Positions 16,857-25,697 are shown, counted from the first letter of the stretch. The stretch: 38,937 bases of DNA from Thalassolituus alkanivorans (GCF_020447205.1 NZ_JAJAEL010000005.1:166641-205577); one strand, 5' to 3'. Translations and numbers: made by a program. The notes: a model not told the origin generated them from the letters alone.

Positions 16857-18047
16857 ATGGAAAGTGTAACGATCAAGGATGATGAGGGTTCTCGAAGAAT
16901 TACTATTTATATAGAGCATTTAAAGTGTTCTGTTATTTGTGTTGCGTGTTCAGAATCAATATTGTTTTATAGTGAAATAGATGGATGTATAGAAATTTGT
17001 AATGAAACTGGTCTTTCTTTTTTGGGTGGAAAGATATTGATTTCGGGAATAAGTGATGACGTATTTAATGGGTATCTTGAGTCTTCTTTAGTCAATAATT
17101 TAGGAGCTTTTACTTACCTCCAATCATGGTCTATTTCTATTTGCTCTAGGTTTAATAGGGCGGCGCAGTTAATAAAATCAAATCCCAATCTTTTTTGGTT
17201 GGTGAGTGAATTTGTTCTGAAAAATAAAGAGTATGTAAATATAGATGAGGTGTTCGGTCTTAAGAGGAGGCATTTGATTGAAAAAACTGTTGGTTGTTAT
17301 CACAAAGGCACTAAACGTGTGTTGGAAAAGGTCGAGCTTCTAAATGGTTCGGAATATGAAATTTCTTTGTTGAAGGCGTGTATTTCAGATGAGGAAATGG
17401 TTTCCTTTTTTCGACATTGGGACTCTATACCAATACAGGCTATCTTTTTAACACTAAATAATAGGGAGCTGCTAGGGGCTCGTTTCTTGAGGTCGTTGTG
17501 CTCTGAGGATAAGAGGAGAGTTACCGATTATAAAATTGGTCTCAACAGTTTTTTCTCGCTAATGAATGATACAAAACGCCTTGGAGAGTTGTTGGGGATA
17601 AAAAATGCAGCAAGCTACGTTGAACGTTGTGAGTCTATCAAGGCCTTAAGGCGGTTGCATGATCGCTGGGTTATTAATCTGAATCGGGCTAAAGAGTATC
17701 TAGAGCGAGATATTATGTTTCCTATTCCAGAAATTTCAGGTAATTATCGGATTAAATGGAGGTCCAGTGCAAATGCCTTGATTAAGGAAGGTAGGGTTAT
17801 GGAACATTGTGTTGCAACGTATATAGATAAGGCTTTTGATTCAAACTCCATCTTATTTTCCATGAAATTTCCTGAGAGGGTGACAATTGAAGTGTCTCAG
17901 AATAAGCAGGGGTATAGTTTAGCTGAAGCTAAGACATATAGAAATAAAGAGGTTTCGGAACAATCTATGCGGTTGATAAGAAATTGGCTGGAAAGAGAAA
18001 ACTTAAAAATACTAATGAACAAAGCAAAGAAAGTTATTGGTTTGTAA
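16857..18047 (+). CDS. PcfJ-domain protein
   Basis: 396-aa protein (399 aa if the overlapping GTG at 16848 is used). I prefer the ATG because AAAGAG lies 8 nt upstream. The C-terminal ~100 residues match the PcfJ-like domain (PF14284), named after the enterococcal conjugation-locus protein of unknown activity. The signature is MEHCVATYIDKAF with His317-Cys318, followed by ILFSMKFPERVTIEV and a final aromatic/basic helix (RLIRNWLER). The N-terminal ~290 residues are AT-rich, Ser/Leu-rich and not recognisable. There is no signal peptide. No PcfK or conjugation gene is nearby; the partner here is the membrane/coiled-coil gene. Possibly a defence or mobile-element cassette. Confidence 0.7.
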   Translation: MESVTIKDDEGSRRITIYIEHLKCSVICVACSESILFYSEIDGCIEICNETGLSFLGGKILISGISDDVFNGYLESSLVNNLGAFTYLQSWSISICSRFNRAAQLIKSNPNLFWLVSEFVLKNKEYVNIDEVFGLKRRHLIEKTVGCYHKGTKRVLEKVELLNGSEYEISLLKACISDEEMVSFFRHWDSIPIQAIFLTLNNRELLGARFLRSLCSEDKRRVTDYKIGLNSFFSLMNDTKRLGELLGIKNAASYVERCESIKALRRLHDRWVINLNRAKEYLERDIMFPIPEISGNYRIKWRSSANALIKEGRVMEHCVATYIDKAFDSNSILFSMKFPERVTIEVSQNKQGYSLAEAKTYRNKEVSEQSMRLIRNWLERENLKILMNKAKKVIGL

Positions 18048-18134
18048 TGATTTTGCAAAAAAGGTCATCCCGCTTAGGAGGTTGACGAGGTCAAGGCAAT
18101 ACCAGTCAGGCTAGGAATCAATAATTTATTGCAT

Positions 18135-18167
18135 AAAAAACCGGCTCCTCTTACGAGGGCCGGTTTT
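18135..18167 (-). terminator. acnA intrinsic terminator (copy A of a 33-bp direct repeat)
   Basis: Long stem: AAAACCGGC pairs with GCCGGTTTT, and inner CCTC pairs with GAGG around loop TTAC. On the minus strand a T run follows. It lies 70 bp past the acnA stop. A second copy, 31/33 identical, is at 25478-25510. Confidence 0.88.
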
Positions 18168-18236
18168 ATTTGGCGATTGCCGGGTTTATCGGTGGAGTCA
18201 GAATGCCTGATCGAACCAATAAGCCTGATTAAGCGT

Positions 18237-20954
18237 TTAGCCGTTAGCCGCGATAATATCCCGCAATACCATCGGCAGAATGCCTTTGTGGCGAATCTGC
18301 TCCAGCTCGGATGAGGTATCAACCCGCGACAGCAAGGTATGCTGTTCGGATGATCCGTCTTTGCGCTTAATCGTCAGGGTCACTGAACCACGCGGTTGCA
18401 GGCTATTAATGCCGGCCAGATCGAAGGTTTCAGAGCCATCCAGATTCAGTGAACCCAGTGTCACGCCTTCCGGCAGTTGCAGTGGCAGTACGCCCATACC
18501 GACTAAGTTGGACTTGTGAATACGCTCAAAGCTCTCGGCAATAATGGCTTTCACGCCCAGCAGAGCAGGGCCTTTGGCCGCCCAGTCACGGGATGAGCCG
18601 GTGCCGTACAGCTTTCCGCCGAATACCACCGATGGCGTGCCTTCCTGCTGGTAGCGGGAGGCAGCCTCGTAGATCGACATTTTTTTCGCTTCGCCATTGG
18701 CGTTGTAGTAATTGGTGACCGCACCGGTGGTACCCGGCAGCATCAGGTTTCGGGCTTTTACGTTGCCGAAGATACTGCGCAGCATTACGTGGTGGTTACC
18801 ACGACGGGCACCCAGGGAGGTCAGGTCGTTGGCGTCCACGCCGATCGACATCAGGTACTCACCCGGTGCTGAATCCGGGCGGATACGGCTCACCGGTGAG
18901 ATATGGTCGGTGGTGGTGTTATCATCGCACATCACCAGCATACGGGCGCCGCTGATGTTGTTCAGTGAATCTTCTGGAGTTTCCATCGCGAAGCCATCAA
19001 AGAACGAAATCTCCTGAATGTAGCTCGACTTCTCGTCCCACTGATACACAGGGCCAGTTGGTGACTCCAGCATTTGCCAGCTCTCCGGGCCATCCAGTGA
19101 GTTTTCGTAGGTTGCACGGAAGGCGGCAGGGTCCATGCATTCGTGCATGGTCTGGGTGATTTCGGCGTTGCTCGGCCAGATATCTTTCAGGAACACATCA
19201 TTGCCCTGAGCGTCTTTGCCCAGCGGCTCTTTGGTCACATCGATATTCACATTGCCGGCGATGGCCATGGCAACAACCAGCGGCGGCGACATCAGGAAGT
19301 TGGTATCAACATCCGGGTGTACGCGGCCTTCGAAGTTACGGTTACCCGACAGCACGGAAGACACAATAATGTCGTGGTCGCGCAGCGCAGCTTCAATGCT
19401 CGGCGCCAGTGGGCCAGAGTTACCAACACAGGTCGTACAGCCGTAGCCTGCGGTGTTAAAACCGAGGGCATCGAGGTGTTCCTGTAACCCGGCTTTGGTT
19501 AAGAAGTCGGTTGCCACCGGCGAGCCGGGTGCCATCGAGGTTTTTACGCCGTCCGGCACTTTCATGCCCAGTTGGTTGGCTTTTTTCGCCAGCAGGCCAG
19601 CGGCAATCAGCAGGCCGGGGTTCGAGGTGTTGGTACAGGCAGTAATCGCAGCAATCACAATATCGCCGTCTTTCAGTGTGCGTTCCGGCAGAGACTGGAA
19701 GATACCGGCTTCGTCGGCCTTAACCGGCGTAACCTTCACTTGTTCCGGGGTGCGATTGCCTGCCGTTGCGGCTTGCTGGAATACCTTGCCGATATCGCCC
19801 AGCGGCAGACGGTCCTGCGGGCGCTTTGGCCCGGCGACAGATGGCTCAACCGTCGACAGATCCAGATGCAGCAGATCGGTGTAGCGCGGCAGTTTCTGGC
19901 CCGCTTTCCACGCCATGTTCTGCGCCTGGTAATAAGCCAGTGGCAGATCGCCATCGCGGCCGGTGGCTTTCATATAATCGGCTGCGATTTCATCAAACGG
20001 GAAGAAGCCCATGGTCGCGCCATATTCCGGCGACATATTGGCGATGGTCGCGCGATCCGGCAGAGACAGATTCGCGCTGCCTTCACCCACGTATTCCACG
20101 AATTTACCCACCACGCCGCGCGGGTATTTGCGCAGCATTTCGGTGATGGTTAATACTAGGTCGGTAGCGGTCACGCCTTCGCGCAGTGCGCCGGTCAGTT
20201 CCACACCAATTACTTCCGGTGCCAGCATTTCCATCGGCTGACCCAGCATAGAAGCGCCAGCTTCAATACCGCCCACACCCCAGCCAACAATACCCAGCGC
20301 GTTGGCCATTGGCGTGTGGCTGTCCATACCGATCAGGGTATCCGGAATCATCAGGTCGTCTTGGGTGAGGTAGCCCTGAGCCAGATACTCCAGGTTCACC
20401 TGATGCACGATGCCGGTTTGCGGCGGAATAATGCGGATGGTGTTAAACGCCTGCGCACCCCATTTCAGGAAGGCATAACGTTCTTTATTGCGTGCCGCTT
20501 CCAGCTCGCTGTTAATGCGCAGCGACGCCGGGCTGCCAGTGTTGTCCATGGTGACGGTATGGTCGATCACCAGATCCGCACGCACCAGCGGTTCAATGAT
20601 CGCAGGGTTCAGATCCATGCGCTGAACCGCCGAGCGCATCGCCGCGAAATCGACGATGGCGGGTGTACCACTCAGGTCGTGCATGATCACACGACCGGCG
20701 GTGAACGGAATTTCTACCGGCTCTTTACCCTGATGCGCAGGCCAGTTGCCCAGCGCCTGCAGCTGCTCAACGGTGATGCCGTTTTTGCCGACATTACGCG
20801 CAATACCTTCAAGAATAGGACGCAGAGAAAAGGGGAGTTCATCCAGATTGATGCCGAAGTGTTCTGCGGTGTCTGGCAGGCTGTGGAAACGATGAGACGT
20901 GCCTGGCAGAGTCTTAATCGAGCTTGAAGGGTCGAAATTGGTAAGTGATGTCAT
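18237..20954 (-). CDS. acnA: Aconitate hydratase A (IRP1-type aconitase)
   Basis: 905-aa monomeric aconitase of the AcnA/IRP1 class. [4Fe-4S] ligands are Cys440 (ACTNTSNPG), Cys506 and Cys509 (GCTTCVGN). Other family blocks are IDHTVTMD, DSHTPMANALGIVGWGVGG, ATIANMSPEYGAT, SVLSGNRNFEGRVHP and GSSRDWAAKGP. The last is in the swivelling domain. DSHTP replaces the more common DSHTT, and the N-terminal ~60 residues diverge from E. coli AcnA. ATG start with AGGA 7 nt upstream. It would catalyse citrate/isocitrate interconversion; AcnA enzymes are typically the stress-stable isozyme. It sits between two AT-rich plus-strand islands. Confidence 0.95.
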   Translation of the reverse strand: MTSLTNFDPSSSIKTLPGTSHRFHSLPDTAEHFGINLDELPFSLRPILEGIARNVGKNGITVEQLQALGNWPAHQGKEPVEIPFTAGRVIMHDLSGTPAIVDFAAMRSAVQRMDLNPAIIEPLVRADLVIDHTVTMDNTGSPASLRINSELEAARNKERYAFLKWGAQAFNTIRIIPPQTGIVHQVNLEYLAQGYLTQDDLMIPDTLIGMDSHTPMANALGIVGWGVGGIEAGASMLGQPMEMLAPEVIGVELTGALREGVTATDLVLTITEMLRKYPRGVVGKFVEYVGEGSANLSLPDRATIANMSPEYGATMGFFPFDEIAADYMKATGRDGDLPLAYYQAQNMAWKAGQKLPRYTDLLHLDLSTVEPSVAGPKRPQDRLPLGDIGKVFQQAATAGNRTPEQVKVTPVKADEAGIFQSLPERTLKDGDIVIAAITACTNTSNPGLLIAAGLLAKKANQLGMKVPDGVKTSMAPGSPVATDFLTKAGLQEHLDALGFNTAGYGCTTCVGNSGPLAPSIEAALRDHDIIVSSVLSGNRNFEGRVHPDVDTNFLMSPPLVVAMAIAGNVNIDVTKEPLGKDAQGNDVFLKDIWPSNAEITQTMHECMDPAAFRATYENSLDGPESWQMLESPTGPVYQWDEKSSYIQEISFFDGFAMETPEDSLNNISGARMLVMCDDNTTTDHISPVSRIRPDSAPGEYLMSIGVDANDLTSLGARRGNHHVMLRSIFGNVKARNLMLPGTTGAVTNYYNANGEAKKMSIYEAASRYQQEGTPSVVFGGKLYGTGSSRDWAAKGPALLGVKAIIAESFERIHKSNLVGMGVLPLQLPEGVTLGSLNLDGSETFDLAGINSLQPRGSVTLTIKRKDGSSEQHTLLSRVDTSSELEQIRHKGILPMVLRDIIAANG

Positions 20955-21062
20955 GCTGGATTCCTGGCAGGTTGTTTAGTGCAGGGGTGGCAGAAGCCTG
21001 AATTGTCAGCAATTTTAACGGTATGAGGGGTTAAAGCAAGGTTTATGACTGCCGCTTTAGTC

Positions 21063-21078
21063 GGATTGTATACAATCC
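21063..21078. promoter_or_regulatory. Perfect 16-bp palindrome upstream of acnA, GntR/FadR-like operator
   Basis: GGATTGTATACAATCC is a perfect palindrome 109-124 bp upstream of the acnA ATG. Its core TGTATACA fits the y-GTM-KAC-y consensus described for FadR-subfamily GntR regulators, a group that includes regulators of organic-acid and propionate genes. The site overlaps a minus-strand -10-like TATACA, so repression by promoter occlusion is plausible. Confidence 0.55.
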
Positions 21079-21103
21079 TTCTGCTGGCAGTGCATCACCG
21101 GCC

Positions 21104-21128
21104 GTAGGAGCGGGCCATGCCCGCGATG
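21104..21128. repeat. REP-like palindromic element
   Basis: GTAGGAGCG followed by the stem GCGGGC, loop CAT, GCCCGC (21110-21124) closely resembles the Pseudomonas-type REP core. A second stem, GGCGC-TAT-GCGCC, is at 21216-21228. The remainder of the 475-bp acnA-to-island-2 gap (20955-21429) holds the palindrome at 21063 and no supported gene. Confidence 0.6.
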
Positions 21129-21429
21129 CTGCAAGCCCTTGTTGCGAACATCGGGCGAAGAATGAAGCCGCAGTAAAAGTCTCAGGCGCGAAAAGAGGCC
21201 GGTTAGACAGAGGCAGGCGCTATGCGCCGATAGCATGGACATTGATGTTGTGTCTCTTAATGTGAATCCAAATCCAATACTTTATACCTAGACCATAAAA
21301 GTGAGATTTCTGTTACTAATAACGGCAGGTCGTCTGCGCAACAGGTCCAGAGTGAACGGTTTGCCATTGTATTAGCGTGGATGCCCATATAGATAATCGA
21401 GTCAGCGGCGACAAGGAGCTTGATTTACG

Positions 21430-23841
21430 ATGCTAAAGAAAATTCAGCGCATTGAAAGGCTTGGTGTGTTCGATGATTTTAGTTGGGATGATGAAGTTAA
21501 AAACAAAGGTGGTGCAGTTCAGAACTTTGTTGATATCAACATCATCTATGGCCGCAATTATTCAGGTAAAACTACACTATCGCGTATTGCACGAGCCCTG
21601 GAAACAGGGTTTTTATCAGATAAATATGGTTCGCCATCGTTTCAACTAAAATTTTCTGATAACTCATATGTAACACTCTCGGCCTTGTCCGGTCATGGCA
21701 AGAATATTCGCGTATTCAACGAAGATTTTATTAGAGATAACCTTAGATTTATCACCAATCCTGACGACAGCGTTGAGCCGTTTGCCATTTTAGGTGATGA
21801 CAATAATAAGATCGAAAAAGAGATTGAAGCTCTTGAAGCTGAACTCGGTTCTAGTATTGAAGGCCAAGAAACCGGTTTGTTTGCCGACAAAAAGCAGGCT
21901 GCAGTTGCATACAACAATGCGTTTGTCGCTCATAAGCAATCGAACGATAGCCTAGAAAAGCAATTGAGCGATAAAGCGACCAATAAAGACATCGGAATTA
22001 AATACAAGCCTGAGCGTTTTGGTGACCAAAACTACACCATTACCAAGTTAAAGTCCGATATCACAACTGTAAGTAGCCCTGATTTTCAGCCGTTAACATC
22101 AGAGCAAGTGAGCGAGCACGAAAAGCTGATTGATGAAAAGGTTTTGCCTGCAATACCTAATTTTTTGCCGCCTAAGCTAAGTTTTTTGAGCTTGGCAAAA
22201 CAAGTTGAAGCGCTGGTAACCAAACCGATCAGTGAGTCTGACAAAATTCAGGCATTAGTCAAAGATGCTGTACTTAACCGCTGGGTCAATGAAGGTCGTT
22301 CTCATCATCGAAATAAGCATGAAAAATGTGCATTTTGCGACAATGAAATTTCGGCTGAGCGATGGGCTGAGCTTGATAAGCACTTTGATGAAGAGTCTGA
22401 GCTATTAGAAAAGTCGATTGATGCGTTACTTGCTCAGATAGAAACCGAGAACAAAACAGTTCAATCCGCACTCACCATTGAACAATCTGTTTTTTATTCC
22501 AAGTTTCACTCACAACTAACTGCCTTAGATTTAAGGTTAAAAGCAGCAACCAAAGACTATCAGATTGCTTTAGGTAGTCTATCCAAGCAACTTAAGACGC
22601 GAAAAGGTGACATTTTAAACGCTAAAGACTATGAGAGCCCCATTGATGGATCTGAAAAATTAACGAAAATCTGGCAGGAATATAGTGACCTTTGCGCTCA
22701 GTCAGAGTTATTTAGCAGCTCATTAGCCGGTGAGCAAACCAAGGCTAAAGCGGCCTTGCGACTAAAGGATGTCGCTGACTATTTGCTTACGATTGATTAC
22801 CAAACACAGCTCAATTTAATTGAAACCTTACTGGAAGAAAAAGTCGAGGCTAATCAAGCGAAGGTTGCTGTCAATTCGGAAATTACGAAAAAACAAGCAC
22901 AAATTACGGCTAAGAAGCGTGAACTGAACGACGAAGAAAAGGGGGCCATAAAGGTAAATGAATATCTGAATAATTTTTTCGGGCATCAGTTCTTGACGTT
23001 GGAGGCTAAAAAGGATGAAGGACAAATTCAAGGTGCTAAGCGCATTCGGTTTGAGGTGATCCGTGACGGCAAGAAAGCTTATCACTTAAGTGAGGGTGAG
23101 TGCAGCTTGCTGGCATTCTGCTACTTTTTGGCCAAGCTAGATGATGTTGCAACCAAAGACTCAAAGCCGATTATTTGGATCGATGATCCTATCTCGTCGC
23201 TTGATGGAAATCATATTTTCTTTATTTATAGCTTGTTGAATGCGGAGGTGGTCGAGAAGGGTAGGTTTGAACAACTTTTTGTTTCAACGCACAATCTTGA
23301 TTTTTTGAAGTATTTGAAGAGGCTGAAGGATAATTATCTTACTACTGAAGGCGATAAGGTGAAACTTCAGAAGGCTTACTTTGTCGTGGTTAGACAAGAT
23401 AAAAAATCCACCTTGCAGGTGATGCCATCGTACTTAAAGGAATATGTAACTGAGTTTAACTACCTGTTTCATCAGATCCATAAATGCGCCTCTCTTGATG
23501 CTATCGATGATGCCAACTATGTAACATTTTACAATTTTGCCAACAATGCGAGGAAATTTTTCGAAATTTACCTATATTACAGATATCCAGATCAAGGCAT
23601 GACGCCAGAGACCCTAAATGCATTTTTTGGTGAAGATAGTATTCCGGCGGTGTTAACAGACAGGATTAACAATGAGTATTCTCACCTAGCAGGAGTTTTT
23701 GAAAGGGGGGCATCCCCTGTGGAGGTTCCAGAAATGCAAACTGCCGCCAGACAAATCATTGAGCGACTAAAACAAGACAATGAGCAGTTTTCTTCGTTAA
23801 TTAGAAGTGTTGGTGAGACCGTTGAGGTTGAAACCGTATGA
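21430..23841 (+). CDS. RloC/PrrC-type AAA_13 ATPase, probable anticodon nuclease
   Basis: 803-aa ABC/SMC-like ATPase of the AAA_13 (PF13166) group. Walker A GRNYSGKT is at 41-48, a long coiled-coil middle carries a CxxC zinc-hook (Cys300-AF-Cys303, as in Rad50 and RloC), the ABC signature LSEGE is at 553-557, Walker B IIWIDDP at 581-587, and the H-loop His at 621. The C-terminal domain has ARKFFE with Arg708 and Glu712 (RxxxE spacing as in PrrC Arg320/Glu324) and NEYSHL with His752, consistent with the R-E-H triad of PrrC/RloC anticodon nucleases. Such proteins cut tRNA anticodon loops during phage infection or DNA damage. No hsd restriction genes are adjacent, as is usual for RloC. AT-rich, likely transferred. 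The nuclease assignment is inference from motifs. Confidence 0.82.
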   Translation: MLKKIQRIERLGVFDDFSWDDEVKNKGGAVQNFVDINIIYGRNYSGKTTLSRIARALETGFLSDKYGSPSFQLKFSDNSYVTLSALSGHGKNIRVFNEDFIRDNLRFITNPDDSVEPFAILGDDNNKIEKEIEALEAELGSSIEGQETGLFADKKQAAVAYNNAFVAHKQSNDSLEKQLSDKATNKDIGIKYKPERFGDQNYTITKLKSDITTVSSPDFQPLTSEQVSEHEKLIDEKVLPAIPNFLPPKLSFLSLAKQVEALVTKPISESDKIQALVKDAVLNRWVNEGRSHHRNKHEKCAFCDNEISAERWAELDKHFDEESELLEKSIDALLAQIETENKTVQSALTIEQSVFYSKFHSQLTALDLRLKAATKDYQIALGSLSKQLKTRKGDILNAKDYESPIDGSEKLTKIWQEYSDLCAQSELFSSSLAGEQTKAKAALRLKDVADYLLTIDYQTQLNLIETLLEEKVEANQAKVAVNSEITKKQAQITAKKRELNDEEKGAIKVNEYLNNFFGHQFLTLEAKKDEGQIQGAKRIRFEVIRDGKKAYHLSEGECSLLAFCYFLAKLDDVATKDSKPIIWIDDPISSLDGNHIFFIYSLLNAEVVEKGRFEQLFVSTHNLDFLKYLKRLKDNYLTTEGDKVKLQKAYFVVVRQDKKSTLQVMPSYLKEYVTEFNYLFHQIHKCASLDAIDDANYVTFYNFANNARKFFEIYLYYRYPDQGMTPETLNAFFGEDSIPAVLTDRINNEYSHLAGVFERGASPVEVPEMQTAARQIIERLKQDNEQFSSLIRSVGETVEVETV

Positions 23842-24033
23842 GCTGGGGCGCAAGAGTGATAATGATAAGTTTGCACAAGACACAATCATCCGGAAATTCG
23901 AGGCGTTTAAAATGAATACGCTAGCGTGGGGGTCTGTATTACTCGTTGCAGATCAACGTCCGTTAGCTTAATCGTTAAGCAGAAATTTCTTAAACTGGTT
24001 GTAATGTTCAACAATTTATAAGGTGGAAGATTA

Positions 24034-25119
24034 ATGTCGGAATTAAACGCAACCATTAAGGTCGATTTTCGAAAACTAAACTACGCCAATATATTCCATC
24101 TATGTTTAAGTGAGCTAAAGGAGCTATCGAATGATTCCCGATATGAATTTGCCATCGACTCTGGGTTTTATGGTGTAAATCTTAGTAATTATGATTTAGC
24201 TCATATTGAAATATCATCAATCAAGCAAGATAAAAAAAATGTACAGTTTCATCTTTGGGGAGGTGTTGGGTCAGCATCAGAGGTACTCCAGCAACTATAC
24301 AAAGGTATAGATGGAAGGGTGGTGAAGACATTTGTTTCTTCAGCATATGATGATCAGGCTGGCTATAACTATTATCCGTGTTATCACGATAATATATATT
24401 ACGATTATGGTGAGGAGCAAAATCCAGGAATTGACAAGAAACTGCTCAAGGCTGAGGAAAACGGTAATAAGTTTGATGTTTTAGAAAAACTTCTGAAATC
24501 GAAAAAATTGCTCAATGAAGAAATGGCATTGAACGACTGCATTAGTGAATATGTTAAGAGTGGGGAGTTTCGTACCAGGTTTTTGAATGTAAAGAATATC
24601 GAAACCGGAAGAAATTCTGATGGTGATACGCTATTGACCGCTATGATTAAAGCAGGTAATGAAAAGGAATCGATATGGTTGCTGGATGTGCCAATGGTCA
24701 TTGATCATTGTATTTCTGATGCTGATGGTACAACTCCTTATGAGTTAGCAAAAAAATACGGATTAAAAAAATTAACATCTTATATGGAAGAAATGTATAT
24801 TTATCGTGCTAACGTTGATTTAAACTCTCCTAAAAGCTATACAGTTAGCGAAGACTTTCCGTTGATTGATATAGCTAATAGATGCATGGGTCATGGCTTG
24901 TATATGTATGAGTTTGGGTATGTTTCGATTAGTTATAATGAAGTCATGCTTCCCGGGGAAAACCAAATTTTTATTTTTAATGATTGGGATAGGGATAATA
25001 ATAAAAAATGCTATCGAGTGAGTTATTACAATCAAAAAAAACCCCAAGATCATTACAGTGAAAAAGTATTTACACTTGATCAGATTTTAAAGTGTATAGA
25101 TGACTATGCGAGTCAATGA
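24034..25119 (+). CDS. Hypothetical protein with two ankyrin-like repeats
   Basis: 361-aa soluble protein with no recognised catalytic domain. Two degenerate ankyrin-type units are seen: DGDTLLTAMIKAGN... from ~196 and DGTTPYELAKKYGLKKL from ~231. The N-terminal ~150 residues are aromatic/acidic (YYPCYHDNIYYDYGEE). The C-terminal ~90 residues look beta-rich with many Tyr/Asp. GGTGGAAG precedes the ATG. It is strongly AT-rich, and the 192-bp gap after the RloC-like gene contains no clear terminator with a T tract. It could be a partner, regulator or immunity factor of the RloC-like protein, or simply a co-transferred cargo gene. Confidence 0.7.
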   Translation: MSELNATIKVDFRKLNYANIFHLCLSELKELSNDSRYEFAIDSGFYGVNLSNYDLAHIEISSIKQDKKNVQFHLWGGVGSASEVLQQLYKGIDGRVVKTFVSSAYDDQAGYNYYPCYHDNIYYDYGEEQNPGIDKKLLKAEENGNKFDVLEKLLKSKKLLNEEMALNDCISEYVKSGEFRTRFLNVKNIETGRNSDGDTLLTAMIKAGNEKESIWLLDVPMVIDHCISDADGTTPYELAKKYGLKKLTSYMEEMYIYRANVDLNSPKSYTVSEDFPLIDIANRCMGHGLYMYEFGYVSISYNEVMLPGENQIFIFNDWDRDNNKKCYRVSYYNQKKPQDHYSEKVFTLDQILKCIDDYASQ

Positions 25120-25173
25120 GAATAGGGCCGCTGAATCGCCATCAGTTTGTTAGTCACCTTTGAGTTGGAGGAA

Positions 25174-25290
25174 ATGACTCAAACAGAGGTGAGTATGGGC
25201 AAAAAACGTTACCCCGAGGAATTCAAGATCGAAGTCGTGAAGCAGTTGGCCGTTGCTGGCCACAGCATCGCTGATGTTGCTGATCGATAA
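25174..25290 (+). pseudogene. Truncated IS3-family transposase OrfA (N-terminus only)
   Basis: 38 codons encode MTQTEVS then MGKKRYPEEFKIEVVKQL..., ending in GHSIADVADR and a stop. This is the start of the helix-turn-helix OrfA of IS3-family elements (typical form KKRYTEEFKIEAVKQV..HSVADVA). The continuation of OrfA and all of OrfB are missing, so it is an insertion-sequence scar. GGAGG precedes the first ATG. It marks the right side of island 2. Confidence 0.75.
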
Positions 25291-25304
25291 GGAAAACAGC
25301 CACT

Positions 25305-25442
25305 TTAAGAAAAGACAGTTTTGGCTGCCAGTAGCCGTGTTGTACTGCGCCCAGTCAGTTCAAATGTCGTGGCGTATAGCAGGTCAGGGTTGATATTGCA
25401 CGAGAGGAGCTGGTGCAATCCCCCGTCTTTAATCGGTGGAAA
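25305..25442 (-). pseudogene. Short coding-like fragment in the island-2 debris
   Basis: A minus-strand frame of 45 codons, bounded by stops and lacking a clear start, reads ...LLYATTFELTGRSTTRLL...TVFS. It has protein-like composition but no recognised family. It directly abuts the IS3 scar and may be the tail of another disrupted gene. An ATTGCAC/GTGCAAT inverted repeat (25395-25401, 25413-25419) lies inside it. Low certainty. Confidence 0.25.
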
Positions 25443-25477
25443 TCAATATTTGGGTCTTCTGACAATTGATCTAAACA

Positions 25478-25512
25478 AAAAAACCGGCTCCTCTTGCGAG
25501 TGCCGGTTTTTT
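25478..25512 (-). terminator. Terminator-like hairpin, copy B of the acnA terminator
   Basis: The 33-nt core (25478-25510) is identical to the acnA terminator at 31 of 33 positions. It has the same CCGGC/GCCGG stem and keeps a T tract on the minus strand. It lies 242 bp beyond the end of the third aconitase gene, farther than a usual terminator, and next to IS debris. Confidence 0.75.
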
Positions 25513-25697
25513 ATTCGATCGCGTTTTGTTTCAACAGAAGCCGATCAGTTCAGTGAGCTGCATAAGCTGATTTTAAACCCGCCTAAATCCGCTCTTAAAT
25601 TCAATCTGTCGTCATTGATCTTTTGTGCTTAGAAATCGTTCTTTACAGAACCTCAAAACCCAATCGTTCATTCTGGCTTAGCGCATTGGCTGAGCTT

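Noticed and set aside
21057-21242. 61-aa minus-strand frame upstream of acnA
   Set aside because: It runs through a REP-like palindrome and the 16-bp operator-like palindrome; the composition is not protein-like.
23961-23989. GCTTAA-TCG-TTAAGC palindrome considered as an integron attC site
   Set aside because: GTTAAGC fits the R' consensus, but no matching distant RYYYAAC partner or L boxes are found; it is only a 15-nt palindrome.
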